Positions 7,256 through 15,293 of a stretch of 39,634 nucleotides of DNA are shown here, in pieces. The notes under the pieces were generated by a model. That model saw nothing but the letters and a program-made list of their open reading frames with translations, did no database searches and was not told where the DNA came from. The position numbers and the translations under genes were made by a program. The DNA lies in the NCBI RefSeq assembly GCF_000210075.1, contig NC_021017.1:4997489-5037122 (forward strand). Reading direction: 5' to 3'. Numbering within the stretch: the first letter of the stretch is position 1; every line of letters starts with the position of its first letter. This stretch comes from Bacteroides xylanisolvens XB1A (lineage in GTDB: Bacteria > Bacteroidota > Bacteroidia > Bacteroidales > Bacteroidaceae).

Positions 7256-8392
7256 ATGAATATGGACGAGCATAAACTGACATACGAACAGTTTAAGGCA
7301 GATATTCTCCAGTGGAAAAACACTCACAGGGAGGAATATTGCCGTTTCGCACGCCTGATGACAAACGGTGACGAAAGGCAGTACCTGGCCATCTGCCGGA
7401 GCATATTCAAGCAACTGCCTAAAATCAAAACGGAATGGGAGTTATGCTGGAACGATGACAGTAAGGATGATTTCAACGATATAGACCTGCTGTTCAAGGA
7501 GGAATCTGTGCCAAAACAGATTGTGGAGACGTTTCAGAAGCAAAGGGAAAACAATAATTCAAACGATTCGGTACTGGTTTCATTATGGGGCAGGGTAAAA
7601 TCCTTTTTTAGCGGCAAGTACCGACATATTACCCTTTCGGCACCGCTTGTACTGAGTTGGCTGTATTACGGCAAGAGTTTCGAGGCGATGGTCAGCATGA
7701 TAGACAAGCAGATGAAGCACCCGAAAGTGGATAATGCCGACAGGCAAAGTTGCTCTTTTGTTGCCAAACAGATTATAGATGTATCCATTAAAAACGGTTT
7801 CCGCACCAAAGCCGACTGGGACAGATATTTTTCCATGAACGATGCCATTAGGAAAGGCAATATCGGTGAATGGGCGTTACAGTCCGTCACAGATGAAATG
7901 AAGGCTGGCAATGACAATAACGCCTGTACAACAAATTTAGAGGAAACCAATATTGATACAACAACAGCACAACGTACAGCCGGAAAGAAAAAGATACAGG
8001 AGCGGCCACTTGCGGAATATCTTGACTGCGAGAACAAGGAGGCTGTAATACAATGCATCCGCAATTTTGTCACTGTCAATACAAATGCCGTCCATCAGGC
8101 ACTGCCGTTCTATGTATTGAAGGAGTTGCGCCTGGTTGCCGGTATGCATACGGCCAAGGAATACAGCACAGGACTGGCCTTGCAATTCCCGGACTTGCTG
8201 ACGCTGAAAAGCGAGAGTGCCATACGGCAGGCGGTCGGGTCTCTGAAAACGACAAGGCACGTCATCAAGGACGGCAAAGACCAGTCGGCGCTGCTTATCG
8301 AAAGTGACGAGAACCGGGAGTTGTTCCAGACATTAGTGGGGTCAATCAGAAATATTATCGGCACGGATAAAGAAACAGATATGGTAGAATAG
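7256..8392 (+). CDS. Hypothetical protein (possibly DUF6043)
   Basis: This 378-residue soluble protein has no enzyme motif that I recognise. It begins 51 bases after the recombinases and in the same direction, in the position often held by a DUF6043-type gene in Bacteroides mobilizable elements; that family name is from memory and unsure. A central hydrophobic piece (ITLSAPLVLSWLYYGKSFEAM) could be a buried helix. The C-terminal third (about 245-360) contains a possible winged-helix stretch (LYVLKELRLVAGMHTAKEYS then ALLTL-like segments), which would suit a DNA-binding or replication accessory role. That is a guess from position and composition. Confidence 0.6.
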   Translation: MNMDEHKLTYEQFKADILQWKNTHREEYCRFARLMTNGDERQYLAICRSIFKQLPKIKTEWELCWNDDSKDDFNDIDLLFKEESVPKQIVETFQKQRENNNSNDSVLVSLWGRVKSFFSGKYRHITLSAPLVLSWLYYGKSFEAMVSMIDKQMKHPKVDNADRQSCSFVAKQIIDVSIKNGFRTKADWDRYFSMNDAIRKGNIGEWALQSVTDEMKAGNDNNACTTNLEETNIDTTTAQRTAGKKKIQERPLAEYLDCENKEAVIQCIRNFVTVNTNAVHQALPFYVLKELRLVAGMHTAKEYSTGLALQFPDLLTLKSESAIRQAVGSLKTTRHVIKDGKDQSALLIESDENRELFQTLVGSIRNIIGTDKETDMVE

Positions 8393-8430
8393 AGTAAAAT
8401 AAAGCCGTTTTATATGGTCATACAGACTTG

Positions 8431-8446
8431 AATTGTCATGACAATT
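8431..8446. promoter_or_regulatory. 16-bp perfect palindrome, operator candidate
   Basis: AATTGTCATGACAATT is a perfect palindrome in the leader between the hypothetical gene and the excisionase-like gene, about 42-57 bases upstream of the -7 element at 8488. Its size and placement suit a dimeric repressor or activator. Confidence 0.45.
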
Positions 8447-8487
8447 TAAGACAATCCATTATATATCAATCTGTTTTAATTCATATA

Positions 8488-8495
8488 TACTTTTG
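8488..8495 (+). promoter_or_regulatory. Promoter -7 element upstream of the excisionase/DUF3987 genes
   Basis: TACTTTTG fits TAnnTTTG. Transcription would begin near 8500 and give a leader of about 110 bases that contains the hairpins described below before the ATG at 8611. Confidence 0.5.
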
Positions 8496-8600
8496 CACCG
8501 TCAATCCTTTTCCCGAGGATTTGGCGGTGCTTCTCTTTTATAAGCCATCGGAAGCGGAGCATCAGGGAACTTTTGAAGATGGCCGTCAAAAACTTCAAAA
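8495..8600 (+). promoter_or_regulatory. Leader with attenuator-like hairpins
   Basis: GCACCG (8495-8500) pairs with CGGTGC (8525-8530), with inner pairing AATCC/GGATT, and is followed by the T-rich TTCTCTTTT. A second inverted repeat TTTTGAAG/CTTCAAAA (8571-8578 and 8593-8600) ends ten bases before the start codon. The first looks like a premature terminator and the second could control access to the ribosome site. Confidence 0.4.
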
Positions 8601-8610
8601 GCTGATATTT

Positions 8611-8964
8611 ATGATTACTATTGAAAGTCTGGTCGAGCAGGGGGCGAACGTAAAACTGGAAGTCACTCCCACAGACCTTGAAATGTTTGCGGAATCCATC
8701 GTGCAGCGCACCATCATGGCGCAGCAGGAAGAACACAAGGCTGCCATGCAGCGCGAAGCGGAAGAAGGCTGGCTGAATACGAAGCAAGTCCGTGAGCTGT
8801 TAAACGTGTGCGAGGGTACGCTCAACCTATGGGCGAAGCGCGGCTATCTTGTCCCGGTCAAGGTCGGCAACAAGAACATATATGCCAAGTCCGATGTGCG
8901 CCGTGTGCAGACGGGAGGCAAGTCAGAGAGTGTAACATCCTATTGCAAGAAGAGAAATGGATGA
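8611..8964 (+). CDS. Excisionase-like helix-turn-helix (MerR/Xis fold) protein
   Basis: I start this gene at ATG 8611 rather than in the upstream open frame, because the stretch before it holds the palindrome, the promoter and the hairpins. This gives 117 residues. Residues about 51-95 (GWLNTKQVRELLNVCEGTLNLWAKRGYLVPVKVGNKNIYAKSDV) are a typical helix_turn_helix_17/excisionase winged-helix domain. Such proteins bind att DNA and steer excision, or activate neighbouring genes. It overlaps the DUF3987 gene by eight bases, so both are translated together. Position next to recombinases and replication genes favours a recombination directionality factor, which is inferred. Confidence 0.75.
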   Translation: MITIESLVEQGANVKLEVTPTDLEMFAESIVQRTIMAQQEEHKAAMQREAEEGWLNTKQVRELLNVCEGTLNLWAKRGYLVPVKVGNKNIYAKSDVRRVQTGGKSESVTSYCKKRNG

Positions 8965-10345
8965 CATGAAGAACCCCCGGCTTGAACTGTGCAACCGGAT
9001 ACGCATGGAGGCGGAGCATACCGAAGACACAGGCTTCCCCTTGGCTGTGTTTCCGCAGACCGTACAGTCAATCATACTCGACATGGCCACATATGAGAAC
9101 TACAAGACGGAGTTTATCGCAACGTCCATGCTGTCGGCCGTGTCCGCAGCATTGGGCGGCACATACCGCATCCGTATCAAGGGTGACTGGCAGAGCAACG
9201 GTGCGTTGTACATCATTCTGGTAGGCAGGCCCGGACTGGGCAAGACACCGCCATTGGAGGCGGCATACCGTCCTATACGGAAGCATGACTATGCCCTGTT
9301 CAAGGCGTATGCAGCAGAGATGGAAGCATGGAAGGCGGCAGGAGAAAACGGGAGGAAGCCTGTCCTGAAACGTACCATCGTGTCCGACTTCACACCCGAA
9401 TCGCTAATGCTGACGCACAACAACAATCCGAGAAGCGTGGTCATTCTGGTGGACGAGATAATGGGCATGTTCAACTCCGCCAACCGCTACACGAACGGAC
9501 AGCTCATAGAACAGCTGCTTACCGCATGGAGTGGCGGAGCTTTGGACGTGACAAGGGTAAACAACGCCATTCCCGTCCACATAAAACATCCGTGCATCAA
9601 CATCATCGGGGGTACACAGACCAAGCGTGTACATGAACTTCTCAGAAAGGGATTCGAGGAAAACGGACTGCTTGACCGCATCCTGTTCGTTATGCCCAAG
9701 TCCCCAGAAATATCAAAGTGGATAAACCGGGACGATGACGGGGAGATGACTTCCTTGGCTGCAACACGGTGGGAGAACATATTGAACAAGGTTCTTGCCT
9801 TGGACTATGAAGCCGAAGCGGAAGAAAGGATACCTCATGTGCTGTCTATGGCCAGAGATGCCAAGGAATACTTTTTCTCATGGTGGAACAGGAAAGTGGA
9901 GCGTATCAATCAAATAGAGAATGATGCCGAGGTGGACAGCCGAGAGATGAAACATCCTACTCATGTAGCACGGTTGGCTCTGATAATTCAGGTCTTGCGA
10001 TATGCTTCCGATGAAAGCCATCTGCAATTTGTGGATATGGCATCAGTGAAAGCCGCCATACGTCTGAATGACTACTTCGAGGATTCATATATCCGTCTCC
10101 GTTCCTTCGTGGCGAACGACACCTGTGAAGAGCCACCGAAGGTGTTGCTGTCATTGCTACCTGATACTTTTGATACAAAGACGGCCATTGCCATAGGCAA
10201 AGAATTGCAGGGTGTCAGCGAGCGTACTGTGATGAACTATCTCAAGGAACTATGCCACAGCCGTCTTCTGCGGAAAGCGAAAGCCGGACATTACGAGAAA
10301 GTCATGTATGGATCCGGCAAATACTCCATAAATGAAAATGAGTAA
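8957..10345 (+). CDS. DUF3987-type P-loop ATPase (primase/helicase-like)
   Basis: The 462-residue protein carries Walker A GRPGLGKT (90-97) and Walker B VVILVDE (161-167), in the DUF3987 arrangement seen in phage- and plasmid-like primase-helicases. The C-terminal part (about 385-460) looks like a winged helix (KTAIAIGKELQGVSERTVMNYLKEL). The family is thought to unwind or load on DNA during replication of mobile elements. It overlaps the excisionase-like gene and is followed by a 156-base spacer full of TGCA-centred repeats, then by a zinc-finger/toprim gene. Together these look like a replication module for the excised circle. The start ATGGATGAC is coupled to the upstream stop. Confidence 0.8.
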   Translation: MDDMKNPRLELCNRIRMEAEHTEDTGFPLAVFPQTVQSIILDMATYENYKTEFIATSMLSAVSAALGGTYRIRIKGDWQSNGALYIILVGRPGLGKTPPLEAAYRPIRKHDYALFKAYAAEMEAWKAAGENGRKPVLKRTIVSDFTPESLMLTHNNNPRSVVILVDEIMGMFNSANRYTNGQLIEQLLTAWSGGALDVTRVNNAIPVHIKHPCINIIGGTQTKRVHELLRKGFEENGLLDRILFVMPKSPEISKWINRDDDGEMTSLAATRWENILNKVLALDYEAEAEERIPHVLSMARDAKEYFFSWWNRKVERINQIENDAEVDSREMKHPTHVARLALIIQVLRYASDESHLQFVDMASVKAAIRLNDYFEDSYIRLRSFVANDTCEEPPKVLLSLLPDTFDTKTAIAIGKELQGVSERTVMNYLKELCHSRLLRKAKAGHYEKVMYGSGKYSINENE

Positions 10346-10355
10346 TCAACCAAAG

Positions 10356-10482
10356 ACTGCAATGAAATGCCCCCTGTTGCAGCTTGCAGTTTCTTCAGTC
10401 TTGCAGTTTCGAGTTATTGAAAACGGAAAAATCCTGCAAAACTGCAAGGACTGCAGACTGCAAATAACCTTTCGGTTTGCAG
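10356..10482. repeat. Iteron-like cluster of CTGCAA/TTGCAG motifs, candidate replication origin
   Basis: Nine 7-base copies of the motif, in both orientations, occur at 10356, 10376, 10383, 10400, 10433, 10441, 10450, 10457 and 10476. CAGTCTTGCAGTTT and AAACTGCAAGGACTG also face each other as a long imperfect hairpin. The cluster lies exactly between the DUF3987 ATPase and the toprim protein. Dense repeats between two replication genes suggest an initiator-binding region; a regulatory role is the alternative. Confidence 0.5.
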
Positions 10483-10501
10483 GAATCAAAAAGAGATAGC
10501 T

Positions 10502-11566
10502 ATGAGTGAATACAGATTCCATCTCCAGAAATACAGTCCGGGCAGCAAGACCGTCTGTCCCGGATGCGGCAGGAAAGCCTGTTTTACCCGGTACGTTGAC
10601 GAGGAAGGGCAGGTTTCGTTTCCCGGCAATGTGGGCAAGTGTGACCACATCAACAGTTGCGGCTACCACTATACACCCAGAGAATATTTTCATGACAACC
10701 CTGCTGTCAAGGATACTTTGACCGGACAAGATGGGTATGGCAATGTTACATCAACAGTCATAAAATCAGTAGTAAAATCATCACCTAAATCACAGCCACA
10801 GATTCCTTATCTTCCTTATGCTTGGGTGGAGCTGTCCATGCAGAGGTTTAACATCAACCCTTTATACCGATACCTGACCATTGTGGCAGGTAAAGAGAAA
10901 ACGGAACGGCTGTTCAATCTCTACAAGGTCGGTACATCCAAGATGTGGCACGGTGCGACTGTGTTCTGGCAGATTGATGTCAACGGTAATGTCCGGGCTG
11001 GCAAGATTATGGGCTATGATGCAACAACCGGACATCGTATCAAGCAGCCATTCAGTCAGGTCAGCTGGGTACATTCGGTAAGAAAGATACCGGGGTTCCA
11101 CATGAGACAATGCCTGTTCGGTGAGCATCTGCTGGCTGATACTTCATCTCTGGCAAGAACCGTTGGCATTGTAGAAAGCGAGAAAACAGCACTGATTGCA
11201 GCATTGTTCATCCCTGATTTGGTATGGCTCGCCACCGGAGGGATGCACGGCAGCTTCAACAGCGAGGCCATGCAGGTACTACGAGGGCATGATGTGGTTC
11301 TCTTCCCCGACCTCAAGGCAACGGGTGAATGGCGGTGCAAAGCCAAGATGCTACAGTCCATTTGTAAATCTGCCACCTGTTCCGATCTGTTGGAGAAGAT
11401 GGCGACCGATGAACAGCGTAGTCGGGGACTGGACATCGCCGACTTCCTCCTGATGGAAGATACACCGCAGATGATTCTACAGAAGATGATAGAACTCAAT
11501 CCCGCGTTACAGACCTTCATCGACACCTTTGAACTCGAACTGGTAGATGCAGGAAAGATGGAATGA
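10502..11566 (+). CDS. Zinc-finger/toprim-like protein (DUF6371 type), primase-related
   Basis: The 354-residue protein begins with a probable zinc ribbon: Cys19, Cys22, Cys47 and Cys53 in the pattern CPxC...KCDHINSC, as found before toprim domains in primase-related proteins of Bacteroidetes elements. A toprim-like core follows: GIVESEKTALIAAL (the catalytic Glu region, near 222) and VVLFPDLKATGEW (the Asp region, here DLK rather than DxD). DUF6371 is my family guess. It would work with the upstream DUF3987 ATPase in replication of the transferred strand. The substitution in the DxD motif leaves true primase activity open. Confidence 0.65.
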   Translation: MSEYRFHLQKYSPGSKTVCPGCGRKACFTRYVDEEGQVSFPGNVGKCDHINSCGYHYTPREYFHDNPAVKDTLTGQDGYGNVTSTVIKSVVKSSPKSQPQIPYLPYAWVELSMQRFNINPLYRYLTIVAGKEKTERLFNLYKVGTSKMWHGATVFWQIDVNGNVRAGKIMGYDATTGHRIKQPFSQVSWVHSVRKIPGFHMRQCLFGEHLLADTSSLARTVGIVESEKTALIAALFIPDLVWLATGGMHGSFNSEAMQVLRGHDVVLFPDLKATGEWRCKAKMLQSICKSATCSDLLEKMATDEQRSRGLDIADFLLMEDTPQMILQKMIELNPALQTFIDTFELELVDAGKME

Positions 11567-11606
11567 AGGAGGCACAACGGACAGCTCGCTGTTCCATGAA
11601 AATGGG

Positions 11607-11739
11607 GTTGTAAAATCCCGTAGCTTATTAGGGCATTTTCACCACCTCCGCTTCGCGTCCGGCAGTCAAAAAGCCCATAAACCGAGGACACTCCTCAGGC
11701 TCCGGGTATGCCTTCGGCTGTCTAACGGGATTTTACAAC
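11607..11739. other. Candidate oriT: region framed by a perfect 15-bp inverted repeat
   Basis: GTTGTAAAATCCCGT (11607-11621) and its exact reverse complement (11725-11739) frame 103 bases with smaller hairpins, including GAGGA/TCCTC. The segment lies directly upstream of the MobV relaxase, the normal place for an origin of transfer. No nick site is assigned. Confidence 0.55.
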
Positions 11740-11767
11740 AAGAATAACAATAAAATAACGAACAGAT

Positions 11768-13162
11768 ATGAGTAATACACAATACGCTGTCTGCCACCTG
11801 CAGCGTGGCAGCGGTAATGACAGTGGAATGTCATGCCATATAGAAAGAAAGGATGCCAAGGGAAAGGTTTATGTGCCGGTCAATGCCGACGCAGACCGGA
11901 CACATCTCAACCGTGAGTTGGTCAGATTTTCCGATGGCGTGTCCAATCGCACCGAGGCGATACAGCGCCGCATCGAGACCGTCGGGCTGCGCCGCAAAGT
12001 CAGCAAGAACCAGACAAAGGCAATACGCGTAATGCTGACCGGAACACATGAACAGATGATGAAAATTGCCAATGACGGCAAACTGGACTATTGGATCGAT
12101 GCCAATCTCAAATGGCTAAAGGAGACCTTTGGTAACGAGAACCTTGTGTCCTGCGTTCTGCACATGGACGAAAAGACCCCGCACCTGCACGCCACAGTCG
12201 TGCCCGTTGTAACCGATGAGCGTATCCGCAGGAAGCGGGAGGGCGAAAAGAAATATGAAACGAAGTCCGGACCCCGTCTGTCGGCGGACGATGTGATGCG
12301 TCGTACCAAATTACATGAATACCAGAACAGCTATGCCAAGGCCATGAAACCGTTCGGTTTGCAACGTGGGATTGTCGGCTCTACCGCCAAGCATCAGACG
12401 AACTCGGAATATTACAGGCAGCAGGTAATCCAATATGAGGAAGACATTACCAGATTACAGGCAGACATTGAACGGGCAAAAGAAGGCAGAAGTACCGTAC
12501 TGTCGTGGTTCGGCAAGGGAGACCTTGCTAAGGCAAAAAAGGAACTTGCGAACAAGGATGAGCTGATTGCCAAACTCAATAAACAGATTAAGGAACTTCA
12601 GGCAGAAAAGGTTCGATTGCAGGAACAACATAAATCAGAAATCGGGAAACTACGGAACGGCTATCAGAAAGAGATAGACGCGGCCATCCGCAGGGCGGAA
12701 ACCGCCGAGCGACAGTCAAAAGAGAAAGATACAGTCATAGACAGGCAACGGAAGCAGATAGGCTTGCTTGACCGCAAGGTCAATCCGCAGCGTTACAGCC
12801 TGTCATCCGGTGCAAAACTTGTACGTACCAATGTCTCAAACTATCGGAATCCGTCACTCCACATCTGGACTCGGGTCGGAGAGGAACTTTTCGAGAACAC
12901 TAAATTCCAAATAGACTATGATGTGGCCCAAAGGCATTTCAACGGACAAATCACGGACGAGGAGTTTGTCAATGCAGTATTCGAGCCGCAGGAACAGGTA
13001 AGCGCAAGACAAGCGGAGTTATTGGGAGCAGCGTTCACCCTTGCAGTCGGAGGCCCGGCACAAGTGCATGTCGGTACAGGAGGTGGAGAGGTGTCTTCGG
13101 ATTTGCCGTGGAGCGAGAAGAAGCGTGATAATAATATGACTTCATTCAAACGAAAACGATAA
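11768..13162 (+). CDS. MobV-family relaxase (Pre/Mob plasmid recombination enzyme type)
   Basis: This 464-residue relaxase should nick one strand at oriT and pilot it into a conjugation channel supplied by another element. The N-terminal domain has the MobV metal-binding motif HMDEKTPHLH (132-141) and an opening block (NTQYAVCHLQRG, then HIERKD, then NxDADRTHLN) typical of Pre/Mob proteins. Residues about 215-340 form a long coiled coil, also usual in the family. It follows the candidate oriT by 28 bases. This is the first of two relaxases in the window; the other, at 20992, belongs to a different family, which supports two separate elements. Confidence 0.9.
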   Translation: MSNTQYAVCHLQRGSGNDSGMSCHIERKDAKGKVYVPVNADADRTHLNRELVRFSDGVSNRTEAIQRRIETVGLRRKVSKNQTKAIRVMLTGTHEQMMKIANDGKLDYWIDANLKWLKETFGNENLVSCVLHMDEKTPHLHATVVPVVTDERIRRKREGEKKYETKSGPRLSADDVMRRTKLHEYQNSYAKAMKPFGLQRGIVGSTAKHQTNSEYYRQQVIQYEEDITRLQADIERAKEGRSTVLSWFGKGDLAKAKKELANKDELIAKLNKQIKELQAEKVRLQEQHKSEIGKLRNGYQKEIDAAIRRAETAERQSKEKDTVIDRQRKQIGLLDRKVNPQRYSLSSGAKLVRTNVSNYRNPSLHIWTRVGEELFENTKFQIDYDVAQRHFNGQITDEEFVNAVFEPQEQVSARQAELLGAAFTLAVGGPAQVHVGTGGGEVSSDLPWSEKKRDNNMTSFKRKR

Positions 13163-13206
13163 CAAATAGCGTTGTTTTGTAGGCAAACAATCTTTCTCAC
13201 AAAAGA

Positions 13207-13260
13207 ATTGCAGTTTTTCGAAGATTTTCTCGAGAATCTGCAATCCTTTTTGTATATTTG
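13207..13260 (+). promoter_or_regulatory. Operator-like inverted repeat and promoter of the methyltransferase operon
   Basis: ATTGCAG (13207-13213) and CTGCAAT (13238-13244) form an inverted repeat around the palindrome TTCTCGAGAA. TATATTTG at 13253-13260 matches the TAnnTTTG -7 element, 52 bases before the ATG at 13313. The ATTGCAG half sites resemble the motif repeated at 10356-10482. Confidence 0.5.
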
Positions 13261-13312
13261 TGTCCAAATATTGACAATTCAAAAAGAAGACAATAGATAA
13301 GAGAAAAGTTTT

Positions 13313-14275
13313 ATGGATAATAAATCTGTTATACTTCCTAAATGGATTGATAAAATTATCTTTGATGATTTTGAGGCTGTCTATGAACCATGCCCTATGG
13401 AGGTGGTTTATAATCCAGATCAACCATACGAATTTGTAAAATTATACCTAGGAACATATTTTCCTAGAAGTTTTGCGGAAGCTTATAGTATTATATCCTC
13501 TCTAATGACAAATGATAAATATAAACAATCATTGTATAATTTGCAGGAAATAAACGTGTTAGATTTTTGCTGCGGAACAGGTGGTGAAATTGTAGGCTTA
13601 CTTGTTGCTTTAAGCGACAATCTTCCCAATTTAAAACGAGTAAATATAAATGCGTACGATGCAAATCCGGATGCAATATTATTTTTATATCATCTTACGG
13701 AGTTGATGGAAAAAGCACCAGAATTCAGACTTGAAATCCATATTAATCCTCAATGTATTTATATTGAATCTGAACTGGAAATACAGGATGTTATAAATAT
13801 GTCAAATGTGCAGTATCATTTTATAATGTCGTTTAAGGCAATAAATGAGTTTGTACAACGTGGAACTTTTAATAAAAGTAATCCGTATGAATTGATAGTT
13901 TCGTATTTTTCTCCATTGCTTAAAGCCAATGGAGTCTTTATCATTTCTGATGTAACAACAAAAGTAGATAATGGTTTGTATTATCCACAAATGATGAATA
14001 GTGGAATAAATAGATTTTTAAAGAACTCACAGCAATATAAAAGTATCGTGCCAAATGCATGTTACCACCTCGAGAACCAATGTTCCGGTTGTTATATGCA
14101 AGATATTTTTCATGTATCCCACAGGGGAAAAAATAGTGATAGAAGTAAAATCGCATACAGAATAATTTGTAATAAATCATTTGCTCAGGAAGTAATGGCT
14201 GGATATACTCTAAAAACATGTCGTGCAATAAATCCGTTAGCAGATAAAAATATACCTTATGATTTATGGCACTAG
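13313..14275 (+). CDS. Class I SAM-dependent methyltransferase-like protein of the cargo operon
   Basis: The 320-residue protein shows SAM-binding motif I, VLDFCCGTGGEIVGLL (82-97), followed by an acidic YDAN (114-117) where the ribose-binding acid would lie. The C-terminal part has Cys250, Cys257 and Cys260 with nearby His252, His267 and His270 (ACYHLENQCSGC), which could bind a metal or an iron-sulfur cluster, as in Rsm22-type rRNA methyltransferases. I cannot say whether the substrate is DNA, RNA or a small molecule; no DPPY or PC motif of DNA methylases is visible. It overlaps the helicase gene by ten bases and is first in a tight AT-rich operon unlike the neighbouring transfer genes. Confidence 0.6.
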   Translation: MDNKSVILPKWIDKIIFDDFEAVYEPCPMEVVYNPDQPYEFVKLYLGTYFPRSFAEAYSIISSLMTNDKYKQSLYNLQEINVLDFCCGTGGEIVGLLVALSDNLPNLKRVNINAYDANPDAILFLYHLTELMEKAPEFRLEIHINPQCIYIESELEIQDVINMSNVQYHFIMSFKAINEFVQRGTFNKSNPYELIVSYFSPLLKANGVFIISDVTTKVDNGLYYPQMMNSGINRFLKNSQQYKSIVPNACYHLENQCSGCYMQDIFHVSHRGKNSDRSKIAYRIICNKSFAQEVMAGYTLKTCRAINPLADKNIPYDLWH

Positions 14276-15282
14276 ATAATCTTACACCAGACAAAGACCA
14301 GCAGATAATCATCAATATGTCTGCAGAACGAACCGCAATAGTTAAGGGAATTGCAGGTTCTGGAAAATCGTTGACTCTTCTAAAGAAGGCCAAACAAGTT
14401 TCGACGCTAACTAGTTCCTATGCAATTATAGTTTATACAAAATCACTAAAACAATTTTTTGTTGACGAATTAGCTGAAATTGGACAAAACGAAGGCCATG
14501 TATATTATTTTGAAGAATGGAAACGTTCTTCAAAACCGCAATTCACATATATGTTCATAGATGAGTGCCAGGACTTTAATGCTGATGAAATTGCAGATTT
14601 TAAGGCTCATGGAAAATACTGCTGGTTTTTTGGAGATTCTAATCAATCAATAATGGAATTCCCAAACCATCCAGTCCAAAGTGTAGAGGAAACAGCTAAA
14701 CAATTAGGAATTCATCCACAAGATTTGTGTATTAACCATCGTCTCACAATCGAAAATGCAAAGGTTGGTGAACATATACGTCCCGCATCTCGTTTGTCAT
14801 TTGCATGTATCAAACATGGTCCAAAGCCACGTTTAATACAAACCAAATCGCAACTTGATAAAATTATAGAATACGTTAATAATGGTTTAATAGATGTGGG
14901 TATTCTTGTGTATTATAACGATCAAGTTACTATGATTCGGGACTATTTTGTGTCAAAAGGCATACCTGTTCAATGGAAAACACACGATTATATGGATATA
15001 GATTTCAAATCAACAAGTCCTAAAATAATTACTTGGCACTGTGCTAAGGGATTACAATTTAATGATGTATTTATTCCATGCTGTGGGCTTAATGAATTCA
15101 GGAACTATGTTTACTGGAATATAGAACCAATGACTGAAAAAGAGTCAGCATTATATGTAGCAACAACACGTCCGTTGGAAAATCTTTATCTTTTATATAC
15201 TGATAATCTAGCACCCAGATTGCCAGCACCTGATTCCCATATCTATGCAGGGAATGAGACTGATGCCAATGGACCATTCTAA
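14266..15282 (+). CDS. Minimal superfamily 1 (UvrD/Rep-like) helicase
   Basis: In 338 residues the protein carries the full SF1 motif series: Walker A GIAGSGKS (28-35), Walker B MFIDECQD (96-103), motif III FFGDSNQSIM (121-130), motif IV around INHRLT (156-161), motif V ITWHCAKGLQFNDVFIP (255-271) and motif VI ALYVATTRPLENLYLLY (295-311). The typical UvrD insertions (domains 1B and 2B) are absent or very short, giving about half the usual length. It overlaps the methyltransferase gene and precedes the 734-residue gene by 11 bases. It probably moves on or remodels nucleic acid for its operon partners. Compact SF1 enzymes of this kind are frequent in anti-phage operons. Confidence 0.8.
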   Translation: MALDNLTPDKDQQIIINMSAERTAIVKGIAGSGKSLTLLKKAKQVSTLTSSYAIIVYTKSLKQFFVDELAEIGQNEGHVYYFEEWKRSSKPQFTYMFIDECQDFNADEIADFKAHGKYCWFFGDSNQSIMEFPNHPVQSVEETAKQLGIHPQDLCINHRLTIENAKVGEHIRPASRLSFACIKHGPKPRLIQTKSQLDKIIEYVNNGLIDVGILVYYNDQVTMIRDYFVSKGIPVQWKTHDYMDIDFKSTSPKIITWHCAKGLQFNDVFIPCCGLNEFRNYVYWNIEPMTEKESALYVATTRPLENLYLLYTDNLAPRLPAPDSHIYAGNETDANGPF

Positions 15283-15293
15283 ATATATACTTT

